Source of the DNA: CAVUFH01 sp963740835
GTDB taxonomy: Bacteria; Actinomycetota; Acidimicrobiia; IMCC26256; PALSA-610
Reading direction: 5' to 3'
NCBI GenBank assembly: GCA_963740835.1
Contig: CAVUFH010000003.1
Span: forward strand, 744,001-808,000
Length of the DNA stretch: 64,000 nucleotides
The notes under the pieces are model-generated. The model searched no databases. It was not told the DNA's origin and saw only the letters and a program-made list of their open reading frames with translations. Position numbers and translations under genes: made by a program. Position 1 is the stretch's first letter; the number at the start of each line of letters is the position of its first letter. Of this stretch, positions 9,006 to 17,948 are shown piece by piece.

Positions 9006-10313
9006 ATGATCCCCCGCTACTCACTCCCTGAGATCGCCGACCTGTTCACCGACGAGGCCCGCTTCGCCGCGTGGCTCGAGGTGGAAGTGCTCGCAGTGGA
9101 AGCGTGGGCCGAGCTCGGTGTGGTGCCCGCCGAGCACGCGCGGATCGTGCGAGAACGAGCCGGCTTCGACGTCCAGGCCATCCACGAGCGCGAGAAGATC
9201 ACCGACCACGACGTCGCCGCGTTCGTCGACATCGTGCAGGCGACCGTCGGCGCACCCGCGGGCGGCTGGGTCCACTACGGACTCACTTCGAGCGACGTCG
9301 TCGACACCGCGCTCGCGCTGCAGATGACGCGCGCGATGGACCACATCATCGGGGCGGCGGCCACGCTCGAGGCGACGATCGCGGCCCGGGCGCGCGAGTT
9401 CCGCGACACGCCCATGGTCGGCCGTACTCACGGCATCCACGCGGAGCCGACCACGTTCGGAGTGAAGCTCGCACTCTGGGCAATGCAGGTCCGCCGGGAG
9501 CGCGAGCGCTTGCAGCGAGCGCGCGCCGTGATCGCGGTCGGCAAGCTGTCGGGCGCGGTCGGGACGTATTCGAACGTCGACCCGTTCGTCGAGAAGTACG
9601 TGTGCAAGCACCTCGGTCTGAAGCCGGTGCCCGCTACCCAGGTCCTCGCCCGCGACCGGCACGCGGAGGTGATGTACGCGTGCGCGTCGCTCGGCGCGAC
9701 GGTGGAATCGTTCGCCCTCGAGATCCGCCACCTGCAGCGCACCGAGGTGCGTGAGGTCGAGGAGCCGTTCCGCGAAGGCGAGCAGAAGGGTTCCAGTGCG
9801 ATGCCGCACAAGCGGAACCCGGTGAAGTCGGAGCAGCTGTCGGGGCTGGCCCGGGTGCTGCGGGGGAACCTGCAGGCCGCCCTCGAGGACGTCGCGCTGT
9901 GGCACGAGCGCGACATCTCGCACTCGTCGGTCGAGCGGGTGATCGTCCCCGACTCGCTCATGCTCGCGTACTACCTCGCAGTGCGGTTCACGACCATCGC
10001 GCAAGGAATGCGCGTGTACCCCGAACGCATGGTGCGCAACATCGACTCGTCGTTCGGCCTGGTGTTCAGCCAGCCGGTGCTGCTCGCGCTCGTCGAGTCC
10101 GGCATCTCGCGCGACGACGCGTACCGCATGGTGCAACGAAACGCGATGCGCGCCTGGCAGGAGGAGCGGCCGTTCCGCGAGCTGCTCACCGAAGACCCGG
10201 ACGTGACCGCCGCGCTCGAGCCCGCCCGCCTGGACGCGTGCTTCGACCTGAAGCGGGCGCTCTCCAATACGGGCCGCGTCTTCGACGCGCTGGACGCCCT
10301 CGGGGATCTCTGA
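9006..10313 (+). CDS. purB: Adenylosuccinate lyase
   Basis: PurB removes fumarate from SAICAR and from adenylosuccinate, so it serves both IMP and AMP synthesis. The 435-residue protein carries the fumarase/aspartase superfamily signature SSAMPHKRNP near residue 264 in its flexible active-site loop. It also has the conserved THGIHAEPTTFG (general acid His) and HYGLTSSDVVDTA. The ATG gives MIPRYSLPEI, the usual N-terminus. It follows purD after a repeat-filled gap of 102 bases and precedes purC by one base. Confidence 0.97.
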   Translation: MIPRYSLPEIADLFTDEARFAAWLEVEVLAVEAWAELGVVPAEHARIVRERAGFDVQAIHEREKITDHDVAAFVDIVQATVGAPAGGWVHYGLTSSDVVDTALALQMTRAMDHIIGAAATLEATIAARAREFRDTPMVGRTHGIHAEPTTFGVKLALWAMQVRRERERLQRARAVIAVGKLSGAVGTYSNVDPFVEKYVCKHLGLKPVPATQVLARDRHAEVMYACASLGATVESFALEIRHLQRTEVREVEEPFREGEQKGSSAMPHKRNPVKSEQLSGLARVLRGNLQAALEDVALWHERDISHSSVERVIVPDSLMLAYYLAVRFTTIAQGMRVYPERMVRNIDSSFGLVFSQPVLLALVESGISRDDAYRMVQRNAMRAWQEERPFRELLTEDPDVTAALEPARLDACFDLKRALSNTGRVFDALDALGDL

Positions 10314-10314
10314 C

Positions 10315-11205
10315 GTGTCGGGACAACCCACCGCGCTCCCCCATCTCTACTCCGGCAAGGTGCGCGAGCTCTACGAGGTCAGCCACGACCGGCTGCTGAT
10401 GGTCGCGAGCGACCGCGTCTCCGTCTTCGACGTCGTGCTCCCGGACCTCATCCCCGACAAGGGCCGAGTGCTCACCGGTCTGTCGAACTTCTGGTTCGAT
10501 CAGACCCGCCACCTCGTCGCCAACCACGTCATCTCCGCCGATCCCACCGACTTTCCGGAGACCGCCGGCGACGTGGCCGGCCGGGCCACGCTGGTGCGTT
10601 CCTCCCGACCGGTGCCGCTCGAGTGCGTCGTGCGGGGCTACCTATTCGGCGGCGGCTGGCAGGAGTACGAGGCGCAAGGAACCGTCGGCGGCTTCGCTCT
10701 GCCCGAAGGGCTCCGGAAGGCCGAGCGCCTGCCCGAGCCGCTGTTCACCCCCACCACGAAGGCCGAGTCGGGCCACGACATCCCGCTCACGCGCGACGGC
10801 GCGATCGAGCTCGTCGGCGAAGCGAAGTACGAAATGTTGCGCGGCCTCTCGCTCGGGCTCTACGCGTTCGGCGCCGAGTTCGCGGCCGACTGCGGCGTCA
10901 TCTTGGCCGACACGAAGTTCGAATACGGGGAGATCGACGGTGAGGTCCTCGTGATCGACGAGATGATGACCCCCGACTCGTCCCGCTACTGGCCCGCCGA
11001 CGAATACACGGTCGGCGGTTCACCGCCGTCGTTCGACAAGCAGTACGTCCGTGACTTCATGGACGCGACGGGTTGGGACCACGAGCCGCCGGCACCGCAC
11101 ATGTCGCCTGACGCGATCGCCAACACACGCGCCAGGTACCGCGAGGCGTACGAGCTCATCACCGGCGCGAGCCTCGATGACTGGTTCGGCCCCGACGACG
11201 CGTGA
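10315..11205 (+). CDS. purC: SAICAR synthase
   Basis: PurC couples CAIR to aspartate with ATP to give SAICAR. The protein is 296 residues, the longer form common in actinobacteria. Key segments are LYSGKVRELYEV at the nucleotide-binding N-terminus, VASDRVSVFDVVLPD, the VPLECVVRGYLFGGGW region, and LADTKFEYG with VIDEMMTPDSSRYW. The GTG start is one base past the purB stop, so the genes are translationally coupled. Its 3' end lies just before purS. Confidence 0.97.
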   Translation: MSGQPTALPHLYSGKVRELYEVSHDRLLMVASDRVSVFDVVLPDLIPDKGRVLTGLSNFWFDQTRHLVANHVISADPTDFPETAGDVAGRATLVRSSRPVPLECVVRGYLFGGGWQEYEAQGTVGGFALPEGLRKAERLPEPLFTPTTKAESGHDIPLTRDGAIELVGEAKYEMLRGLSLGLYAFGAEFAADCGVILADTKFEYGEIDGEVLVIDEMMTPDSSRYWPADEYTVGGSPPSFDKQYVRDFMDATGWDHEPPAPHMSPDAIANTRARYREAYELITGASLDDWFGPDDA

Positions 11206-11246
11206 GCGCCGCGAGGGTCGCTCGGCGCGGCACTACGATGAAGTGC

Positions 11247-11507
11247 ATGGCGGCGTTCGAAGCACGGGTCGAGGTCACCCATCTTCCAGGTATCGCGGAT
11301 CCGGCGGGCGCGACGGTCGAACGGGCGCTCCCTGCGCTCGGTTACACGAACGTCAGCGCGGTGCACATCGGCAAGACGATCACGCTCGTCGTCGACGCGA
11401 CCGATGCCGCGCACGCCCGCGCGCAGGTCGAGGAGATGTGCGAACGCCTCCTTGCCAACCCGGTGATCGAGGCGTACGCGGTCACTGTTTCGGCGCTGGT
11501 GGCATGA
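11247..11507 (+). CDS. purS: FGAM synthase subunit PurS
   Basis: PurS is the small structural subunit that bridges PurQ and PurL in bacteria with three-part FGAM synthase. The 86-residue product MAAFEARVEVTHLPGIADPAG shows the family pattern of a beta strand, then D-P-x-G and GY-x-NVSAVHIGKTI. ATG codons at 11238 and 11247 are both possible; I use the second because PurS normally begins a few residues before the VxVTxL strand. An in-frame upstream ATG/GTG would add an unconserved basic leader. Its stop overlaps the purQ start (ATGA). Confidence 0.9.
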   Translation: MAAFEARVEVTHLPGIADPAGATVERALPALGYTNVSAVHIGKTITLVVDATDAAHARAQVEEMCERLLANPVIEAYAVTVSALVA

Positions 11508-12178
11508 GCGCGCGCATCGGGGTGGTGCTCTTCCCGGGCTCCAACTGCGAGCAGGACGTGATCTGGGCCGTCGAGCAGTTGGGCGCGTCGGCCGAGATCC
11601 TGTGGCACGGCGAGCCGACGACGCGCGGGATGGACGCCGTCGTCGTTCCCGGCGGGTTCGCACACGGCGACTACCTCCGCACCGGCGCGATCGCGCGGTT
11701 CTCGCCGGTGATGGCCGCGGTCGGCGAGTTCGCGGCTTCAGGCGGCCCGGTCGTCGGTATCTGCAATGGCTTCCAGGTCCTGACCGAAGCGCAGCTCCTG
11801 CCCGGCGCGCTGCAGAAGAACGCGGGCATGAAGTTCCTGTGCGAGACCGTCGAGCTGCGGGTCGAGACCACTGACTCCGTGCTCACCAACGCGGCGACAC
11901 TCGGCGACCGGTTGCGCATCCCGATCAACCACTTCGAAGGCAACTACGTGTGTGACACCGACACGCTCGCCGAGCTCCGGGCCGAGGACCGCGTCGTGGT
12001 GCGCTACACGCAGAACCCGAACGGCAGCCTTGACGACATCGCGGGCATCTGCAGCGCGGGCCGCAACGTCGTCGGCCTGATGCCGCACCCCGAACGCGCA
12101 TCGGACCCGATCCTGGGTTCCGCCGACGGCGTGCCGCTGTTGCGGTCGCTGCTCGCAGCCTGCCGCGTCGCGGCTTGA
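11504..12178 (+). CDS. purQ: FGAM synthase glutaminase subunit PurQ
   Basis: PurQ releases ammonia from glutamine for PurL in step 4 of purine synthesis. The 224-residue class I amidotransferase has its nucleophile in VVGICNGFQVL (Cys near residue 87) and the His-x-Glu of the triad in LMPHPERASDP near residue 194. The N-terminal VLFPGSNCEQD is diagnostic. The ATG overlaps the purS stop by four bases, and the next gene's TTG overlaps the purQ stop, so purC-purS-purQ-methyltransferase look like one transcript. Confidence 0.96.
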   Translation: MSARIGVVLFPGSNCEQDVIWAVEQLGASAEILWHGEPTTRGMDAVVVPGGFAHGDYLRTGAIARFSPVMAAVGEFAASGGPVVGICNGFQVLTEAQLLPGALQKNAGMKFLCETVELRVETTDSVLTNAATLGDRLRIPINHFEGNYVCDTDTLAELRAEDRVVVRYTQNPNGSLDDIAGICSAGRNVVGLMPHPERASDPILGSADGVPLLRSLLAACRVAA

Positions 12179-12918
12179 GCGACTACACGTTCGGCGACTC
12201 CGACGTCGCGCGCGAACGGCTTGCGGTGCTCGCGGAGGTGTTCGCACCCACGACGAACGCGCTCCTCGCCGACCTTCCGCCCGCGTTCGTCCGTTACGTG
12301 CTGGACCTCGGCTGCGGACCGGGGCACACGACCGCGCTGTTGCGGGCCGCGTTCCCGCTCGCGGAGATCACCGGCTTCGACGCGTCGGCGGCGATGGTCG
12401 ACGACGCACGCGCGCGTGTCCCACGCGCGACGTTCGCGGTGTACGACGTCACGCGGCCGCTGCGGCTTCCTGCCGACATCATCTTTGCGCGCTTCCTGCT
12501 CGGCCACCTGCCTGACCCCGGTGCCGCGCAGGCCGCGTGGGCGAAGTCGCTGCGTCCGGGCAACGGCCTGCTCGTGTGTGAGGAACCGGTCGGCTACCTG
12601 AGCACCGACCCATGGTTCGCGCGCTACGAGGAGAACGTCACCGCGGTTGTGGCCGCGACCGGCGCCACGCTCTGGGCCGCGCCCGCGCTCGATCGCGCAC
12701 CCGAACGCTGCGAACGGGTGCTCGACCGCGTGCTCGAGCATCCAGTGCGCGCGGCGCGTGCGGGCGCGATGTTCTGGCGCAATGCTGCGCAATGGCGGGA
12801 GCGGACTCCCGACGGCGAGGCGCTGTTCGAGCACTTCCGTGCGCTGGAACTGTCGGGCAGTGACGAGCCGGTGATTTGGCAGATGCGCCAGGTCGTGTTC
12901 AGGAAGCAGCGCGCGTGA
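12175..12918 (+). CDS. Class I SAM-dependent methyltransferase
   Basis: This 247-residue protein has the SAM-binding motif I as VLDLGCGPGHTTALL near residues 42-56. It then shows ITGFDASAAMVDDAR (motif II acidic residue) and a later LRPGNGLLVCEEP. It resembles trans-aconitate/UbiE-like small-molecule methyltransferases, but the substrate is not evident. Start choice is TTG overlapping the purQ stop; no ATG or GTG lies near the conserved N-terminus. Location suggests it is carried on the purine transcript without being a purine enzyme. Confidence 0.8.
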   Translation: MSDYTFGDSDVARERLAVLAEVFAPTTNALLADLPPAFVRYVLDLGCGPGHTTALLRAAFPLAEITGFDASAAMVDDARARVPRATFAVYDVTRPLRLPADIIFARFLLGHLPDPGAAQAAWAKSLRPGNGLLVCEEPVGYLSTDPWFARYEENVTAVVAATGATLWAAPALDRAPERCERVLDRVLEHPVRAARAGAMFWRNAAQWRERTPDGEALFEHFRALELSGSDEPVIWQMRQVVFRKQRA

Positions 12919-13318
12919 TGCCGGCCTTCTTCAAGGCCTCGGGCGGCACACCGAATTCGCGCCACGCGCCGTATGTGATCCCTTTGCGCTGCCCGTAGCT
13001 CTTCGCGACCTTCACGAAATCCTTCTCGAGTGCCGAGAGATCGGGCGCGCCCGCCGACATAGCGGCCAGCTCGACCTCGAGGTTTCGCCGCTCCTGCAGG
13101 AGCGTCAGCCGCGACAGCCCGTTCGCCGCTTTGAGCTCGGTTTCGACGGTGGCCAGCCGTTTCTTCACGCTGTCGGAGGTGCGCTTACGGCCGCGCTTCG
13201 GCTTGTTGGCCTCCAACGCTTCGAGATAACGACCAACGGTCTTCGACTGATTGCGGCCTTCGGCGAGCGCGGATTTGTGCTCGTCCGTCATCGCGCGTTT
13301 CTTCGTCCTTGCCGGCAT
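12899..13318 (-). CDS. Conserved basic, coiled-coil-rich hypothetical protein
   Basis: This 139-residue lysine- and arginine-rich protein begins MPARTKKRAMTDEHKSALAE. It has a basic patch KPKRGRKRTSDSVKKRL, a helical middle (TVETELKAANGLSRLTLLQE), and a C-terminal segment KGITYGAWREFGVPPEALK that resembles a small DNA-binding helix pair. I recognise the general type as a widespread actinobacterial protein of unknown function. Nucleic-acid binding is an inference from charge and helix content. It is divergent from purL by 136 bases and its end overlaps the methyltransferase by 20 bases. Confidence 0.7.
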   Translation of the reverse strand: MPARTKKRAMTDEHKSALAEGRNQSKTVGRYLEALEANKPKRGRKRTSDSVKKRLATVETELKAANGLSRLTLLQERRNLEVELAAMSAGAPDLSALEKDFVKVAKSYGQRKGITYGAWREFGVPPEALKKAGITRAAS

Positions 13319-13454
13319 CGTGCGACCTCGTATTTCGGGGAATTCGGTGGTGCGCATCTTCGCGCATTTCACCCGACGAGTGCCGACTCCGACACTCGCC
13401 GTCGCAGATCTGACAGTGCCGTCGCCCGCAATCTCCCGCCCCTATTCTCGGTGT

Positions 13455-15758
13455 GTGCCCGATGCGACCGCACCACCGCTGCACCGGCAGCTCGGAATGA
13501 CCGACGACGAGCTCGCAGCCGTCGTCGACGAGCTCGGCCGCGAGCCCACCGAGCTGGAGCTCGCGATGTACTCGGTCATGTGGTCCGAGCACTGTTCGTA
13601 CAAGTCGTCGCGCGTGCATCTCGGCCGGTTCCCGACGCAGGCGCCATGGGTGCTCGTCGGCCCGGGCGAAGGCGCGGGTGTCGTCGACATCGGCGACGGG
13701 CTCGCGATCGCGGTGCGTATCGAGAGCCACAACCACCCATCGGCGGTCGAGCCGTACCAGGGTGCGGCGACCGGGATCGGCGGCATCATCCGCGACATCT
13801 TCTCGATGGGTGCGCGTCCGATCGCGTTGATGGACCCGTTGCGCTTCGGCATGCTCGACGATGCGCGCACGCGCTATCTCTTCGAAGGCGTCGTGTCCGG
13901 CATCAGTGGATACGGCAACTCCGTCGGCGTCCCGACGATCGGTGGCGAGGTCGTGTTCGACGACACGTACCGCGGGAACCCGTTGGTGAACGTCTTGTGC
14001 CTCGGCATCCTGCCGACCGAACGGCTCGTGCTCGCCAAGGCCGAAGGCGAAGGCAACCTCGCGGTCCTGCTCGGTTCGTCCACCGGCCGCGACGGGATCG
14101 GCGGCGCGAGCGTGCTGGCGTCCGCCGGCTTCGAGGAGGGCAGCGAGGCCAAGCGCCCGTCGGTGCAGGTCGGCGACCCTTTCGAAGAGAAGCGGCTGAT
14201 CGAGGCATGCCTCGAACTGCTGGACCAGGGGCTCGCGGTCGGCGTGCAGGACCTTGGCGCGGCCGGGCTGTCGTGCGCGGCATCGGAGACCGCGGCGAAG
14301 GGCGGCGTCGGCATGGACGTCGATGTCGCGCGCGTCGCCAAGCGCGAACCCGGCATGAATCCCGTCGAGGTGCTGACGTCCGAGAGCCAGGAACGGATGC
14401 TGGCGATCGTCACGCCCGCGAACCTCGACGCGGTGTGCGAGCTGGCGGCGCGCTGGGAGGTGCGTGCGACCGTGGTCGGGCGGGTGGCCGCCGCGCCGCG
14501 CTTCCGCGTCTTCGACGGGCTCTTCGACGCGATCGGTGTGCCGGGCGAGAACCCCGCGCCACCGCGCGGTGACGACGCGCCGCTCGTGAGCAGCGACCGC
14601 GAGCCGATCGCGGACGTGCCGGTGGGCAGCCTGGGCGACGGCCCGTCCTACCGTCGCCCACTCGCGCGCCCGCCCGCGCAGGACGAGCGGCAAGCCGACG
14701 ATCCCGCGCCGAAGTTGCGGGCCAAATTCGGCCCGGGTGCGGACCTCGGACCCGAGCTCCTCGCACTGCTCGCGACACCGACGATCGCCGACAAGACGTG
14801 GGTGTCGCGCCAGTACGACCACCAACTGTTCCTCAACACCGTCGCCGGCCCGGGCGCGGATGCCGCGGTCTTGCGAGTGAAGGGCACCGAGAAGGCGCTC
14901 GCGCTCTCGACCGACGGCAAGGCCCGCTTCTGCCGGCTCGATCCCTGCACGGGCGGCCGGCTCGTGGTGCTCGAAGCCACGCGCAACGTCGCGACGTCGG
15001 GTGCGCGTCCGCTCGCGCTCGTGAACTGCCTGAACTTCGGCAACCCGGAGCACCCCGAAGTGATGTGGCAGTTCGCCGAGGTCGTCGAGGGCATCAGCGA
15101 AGCGTGCGAAGCGCTCGGTATCCCGGTGATCGGCGGGAACGTCTCCTTCTACAACGAGTCGCGCGGCGCCGACATCCATCCCACTCCGGTGGTCGGTGTG
15201 CTCGGCCTCATCGACCACCTCCCGGACGTGCCGCCGCCCGCCCGCCTGAACCCGAGCGACACGATCGTCGTGCTCGGCGCGACGGCTGCCGAGCTCGGCG
15301 GTTCCGAGTGGGCGTCGGTGCTCCACGGCGAGACGGGCGGGATGCCGCCGGTCGCCGATCTCGCGGCGGCACGCATGCTGCACGAGATCGTCGCCGAGCT
15401 CGTCGGCGAGCGCGAGGTGAACGGTGTCCACGACGTGAGCGACGGCGGGCTCGCGGTCGCGCTGTGCGAGATGGCGTTCGACAGCGAGGTCGGGTTCCGC
15501 GTCGACCTCACGCTCGGCACCGAGTGCACCGCCGCGGAGGCGTGCTTCGGCGAATCGGCGTCGCGCGTCGTGCTCTCGGTCTCGCCCGAGCGGGTCGCGG
15601 GCGTACTCGGACGCGCGGTCGCAGCCGGGGTCCCCGCGCAGGTCGTGGGCGAGGCGAAGGGCGACCGGCTCGTCGCCGTCGGCGCGTTCGACGTGACCCG
15701 CGCCGACGCGGAACGAGCCTGGCGCGACGCCCTCCCCCGCCTGCTGCACGCAACCTGA
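13455..15758 (+). CDS. purL: FGAM synthase large subunit PurL (short form)
   Basis: PurL uses ATP and PurQ-supplied ammonia to convert FGAR to FGAM. The 767-residue length fits the short PurL that works with PurS and PurQ. Visible motifs are MYSVMWSEHCSYKSSR near the N-terminus, IRIESHNHPSAVEPYQGAATGIGGI, and the duplicated half around SGARPLALVNCLNFGNPE and NGVHDVSDGGLAVAL. GTG giving VPDATAPPLHRQLG is chosen; an ATG 14 codons later (MTDDEL) is possible. It is separated from purQ by two other genes and has its own 136-base upstream gap, so it probably has its own promoter. Confidence 0.97.
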   Translation: MPDATAPPLHRQLGMTDDELAAVVDELGREPTELELAMYSVMWSEHCSYKSSRVHLGRFPTQAPWVLVGPGEGAGVVDIGDGLAIAVRIESHNHPSAVEPYQGAATGIGGIIRDIFSMGARPIALMDPLRFGMLDDARTRYLFEGVVSGISGYGNSVGVPTIGGEVVFDDTYRGNPLVNVLCLGILPTERLVLAKAEGEGNLAVLLGSSTGRDGIGGASVLASAGFEEGSEAKRPSVQVGDPFEEKRLIEACLELLDQGLAVGVQDLGAAGLSCAASETAAKGGVGMDVDVARVAKREPGMNPVEVLTSESQERMLAIVTPANLDAVCELAARWEVRATVVGRVAAAPRFRVFDGLFDAIGVPGENPAPPRGDDAPLVSSDREPIADVPVGSLGDGPSYRRPLARPPAQDERQADDPAPKLRAKFGPGADLGPELLALLATPTIADKTWVSRQYDHQLFLNTVAGPGADAAVLRVKGTEKALALSTDGKARFCRLDPCTGGRLVVLEATRNVATSGARPLALVNCLNFGNPEHPEVMWQFAEVVEGISEACEALGIPVIGGNVSFYNESRGADIHPTPVVGVLGLIDHLPDVPPPARLNPSDTIVVLGATAAELGGSEWASVLHGETGGMPPVADLAAARMLHEIVAELVGEREVNGVHDVSDGGLAVALCEMAFDSEVGFRVDLTLGTECTAAEACFGESASRVVLSVSPERVAGVLGRAVAAGVPAQVVGEAKGDRLVAVGAFDVTRADAERAWRDALPRLLHAT

Positions 15759-15794
15759 TGACTCGGTTGCGACGATTCGGCCTGCTCGTACCAG

Positions 15795-15812
15795 CCTGAT
15801 TGACACATCAGG
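15795..15812. terminator. Small inverted repeat between convergent purL and cysC
   Basis: CCTGAT, a six-base loop, then ATCAGG forms a short hairpin in the 85-base gap between the two convergent stops. It lacks a T tract, so termination is only a guess from position. Confidence 0.3.
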
Positions 15813-15843
15813 TGTGCGCGATCGGGCTGCCCGCGCGGCGCCG

Positions 15844-16394
15844 CTAACTCGGCGGGGGGCTGAAGCCGGCCTGCTCGAGCCAGGCGACGACCTCGGCTGC
15901 GGACTCCTCCGGCGTCTTGCCCGCCGTCTCGACCCGCACCTCGGGGTTCAGCGGCGCCTCGTAGGGATCGGAGACGCCGGTGAATTCGGGGATCTCGCCC
16001 GCCCGCGCCTTGGCGTACAGGCCCTTCACGTCCCGCGCCTCGCATTCCTCGAGCGAGGTGGCCACATGGATCTCGACGAAGTTGTCCATGTAACCGCGCA
16101 CTTCGTCGCGCACCGCCCGGTAGGGCGAGATCGCCGCGGTCACGGACACGACGTCGTTGCCGCGAGCAGGCTCGCGATGAAGCCGATGCGGCGGATGTTG
16201 ATGTCGCGGTCCTCTTTCGAGAACGTGAGGCCTTTGGAGACGTGCTCGCGCACCTCGTCGCCGTCGAGGAGCTCGACCCGGTGGCCCCGCGCCTGCAGCT
16301 CGGCGACCACGATGTTCGCAATCGTGCTCTTCCCGGCTCCGGAAAGACCGGTGAACCAAAGGCAGAAGCCGGTCGACGGGCCGGTGGCGCTCAT
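15844..16394 (-). CDS. cysC: Adenylylsulfate (APS) kinase, one frameshift
   Basis: CysC phosphorylates APS to PAPS, the sulfate donor for sulfotransferases or sulfate reduction. The N-terminal part has Walker A WFTGLSGAGKSTIA, LLDGDEVREHVSKGLTFSKEDRD and NIRRIGFIA. The second part has the typical NFVEIHVATSLEECEARDVKGLYAKARAGEI and FTGVSDPYEAP. The frame shifts between IASLLA and DVVSVTAAISPYR near 16150, best explained by one missing base. No sulfate adenylyltransferase genes (cysN, cysD) are near. It is divergent from purF by 39 bases. Function would be lost if the shift is real. Confidence 0.85.
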
Positions 16395-16433
16395 GCGCTG
16401 CAGGTTACGGGAGGGCCCGCCGCGGGTGAGATA

Positions 16434-17948
16434 ATGGGAGCCTTGGACGAGCATCGGGAACCCGACCAACTCGACGATCACCAACTCGACGATCACCAAC
16501 TCGACGATCATCCGCGCGACGCCTGCGGCGTGTTCGGCGTATACGCACCCGCGCAGGCGGTCGCGCACGAGACGTACCTCGGCTTGTACGCGTTGCAACA
16601 CCGCGGGCAGGAGTCGGCCGGCATCGCGGTCAGCGACGGCGAGACCATCACCGTGGTCAAGGACATGGGCCTCGTCACCCAGGTGTTCGACGAGCGTCAT
16701 CTCGCGCCGCTCGAGGGGCACTTGTCGATCGGGCACGTGCGCTACTCCACGACCGGTTCGAGCACGTGGCGCAACGCGCAGCCCGTGTACCGGTCTGTCG
16801 CCGACGCCGGGTTCTCGCTCGGGCACAACGGCAACCTCACGAACACCGAAGAGCTCGCGCGCGAGCTCGGCATGCTGCCCGGCGTGCTCTCCTCCGACAG
16901 CGAGCTGATCGGCGAACTGCTGGCGCGTGAGTACACCGACGAGAGCCGCTCCGACGGCCGCGACCTGGAGATCGCCCTGCAGCATGTGCTGCCCCGGCTC
17001 GCCGGCGCGTTCTCGCTGGTGCTGATGGACGAAGCGCACCTGTTCGGTGTCCGCGACCGCAACGGCTTCCGGCCGCTCGTGCTCGGCCGCACCGAAGGCG
17101 GTTGGGTCCTTGCGAGCGAGAGCGCCGCGCTCGACATCGTCGGCGCCCACTTCGTCCGGGACGTCGAACCCGGCGAGCTCGTCGCGATCGACGCGAGCGG
17201 CGTCCGTTCGATTCGCTACGCGGACGCCAACCCGAAGCTGTGCCTGTTCGAGTTCGTGTACATCGCCCGGCCGGACACACACCTCTACGGCCAGGAAGTC
17301 CACGCCGTGCGCCAGCGCATGGGCGAGGAGCTCGCACGCCAGGCGCCGTGCGTCGCCGACATGGTGATGCCGGTTCCGGAGTCGGGTGTCCCGGCCGCGC
17401 AGGGTTACGCGCGCGCGTCCGGCATCCCGTACGGCGACGGCTTCGTGAAGAACCGCTATGTCGGGCGCACGTTCATCCAGCCCAGCCAGAAGGAACGCGG
17501 CAAGAACGTCCGGTTGAAGCTGAACCCGCTCAAGGACAACCTCAAGGGCAAGCGTGTCGTCGTCGTCGAGGACTCGATCGTGCGCGGCACCACGACGCGC
17601 CAGATCATCGCGTTGCTGCGCGAAGCGGGCGCGACCGAAGTGCACTTCCGCGTGTCCTCGCCGCCGTACCGCTGGCCGTGCTTCTACGGCCTCGACACGG
17701 GCAAGCGCTCCGATCTCCTCGCGGCCGACATGTCGGTCGGCGAGATCGCCGACTACCTCGGTGTCGACTCGCTCGCGTACCTCGATCTCGAACGCACGAT
17801 CGCGGCGACGGCATCGACCGGCGAGTCGTTTTGCACCGCGTGCTTCAGCGGCGACTATCCGGTGCCGGTTCCCGACCACGACACGAAGCACGCACTCGAG
17901 GTGGAGAACCGGACCCTGCACGTGTCCGGCACCATCGATCGCGCGTGA
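16434..17948 (+). CDS. purF: Amidophosphoribosyltransferase
   Basis: PurF makes phosphoribosylamine from PRPP and glutamine, the committing step of purine synthesis. The glutaminase nucleophile is Cys31 in DACGVFGVY, exposed after removal of a 30-residue propeptide. The phosphoribosyltransferase site is VVVVEDSIVRGTTTRQ. Four cysteines (CLFEFVY, WPCFYGLD and CTAC near the end) match the ligands of the [4Fe-4S] form known from Bacillus, so an oxygen-sensitive, AMP/GMP-inhibited enzyme is expected. The propeptide contains three QLDDH repeats. The ATG is preceded by an AT-rich GATAAT overlapping it; TTG nine bases later is an alternative start. Confidence 0.96.
   Translation: MGALDEHREPDQLDDHQLDDHQLDDHPRDACGVFGVYAPAQAVAHETYLGLYALQHRGQESAGIAVSDGETITVVKDMGLVTQVFDERHLAPLEGHLSIGHVRYSTTGSSTWRNAQPVYRSVADAGFSLGHNGNLTNTEELARELGMLPGVLSSDSELIGELLAREYTDESRSDGRDLEIALQHVLPRLAGAFSLVLMDEAHLFGVRDRNGFRPLVLGRTEGGWVLASESAALDIVGAHFVRDVEPGELVAIDASGVRSIRYADANPKLCLFEFVYIARPDTHLYGQEVHAVRQRMGEELARQAPCVADMVMPVPESGVPAAQGYARASGIPYGDGFVKNRYVGRTFIQPSQKERGKNVRLKLNPLKDNLKGKRVVVVEDSIVRGTTTRQIIALLREAGATEVHFRVSSPPYRWPCFYGLDTGKRSDLLAADMSVGEIADYLGVDSLAYLDLERTIAATASTGESFCTACFSGDYPVPVPDHDTKHALEVENRTLHVSGTIDRA
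16467..16511 (+). repeat. 15-bp tandem repeat in the purF propeptide
   Basis: Three consecutive units of CAACTCGACGATCAC (the last base differs in the third) encode QLDDH three times, directly before the self-cleavage site of PurF. The unit keeps the frame, so copy number can vary without harming the mature enzyme. Confidence 0.9.

Noticed and set aside
13185..15806. 873-codon minus-strand open frame over purL
   Set aside because: Antisense shadow of purL, with no conserved motifs.
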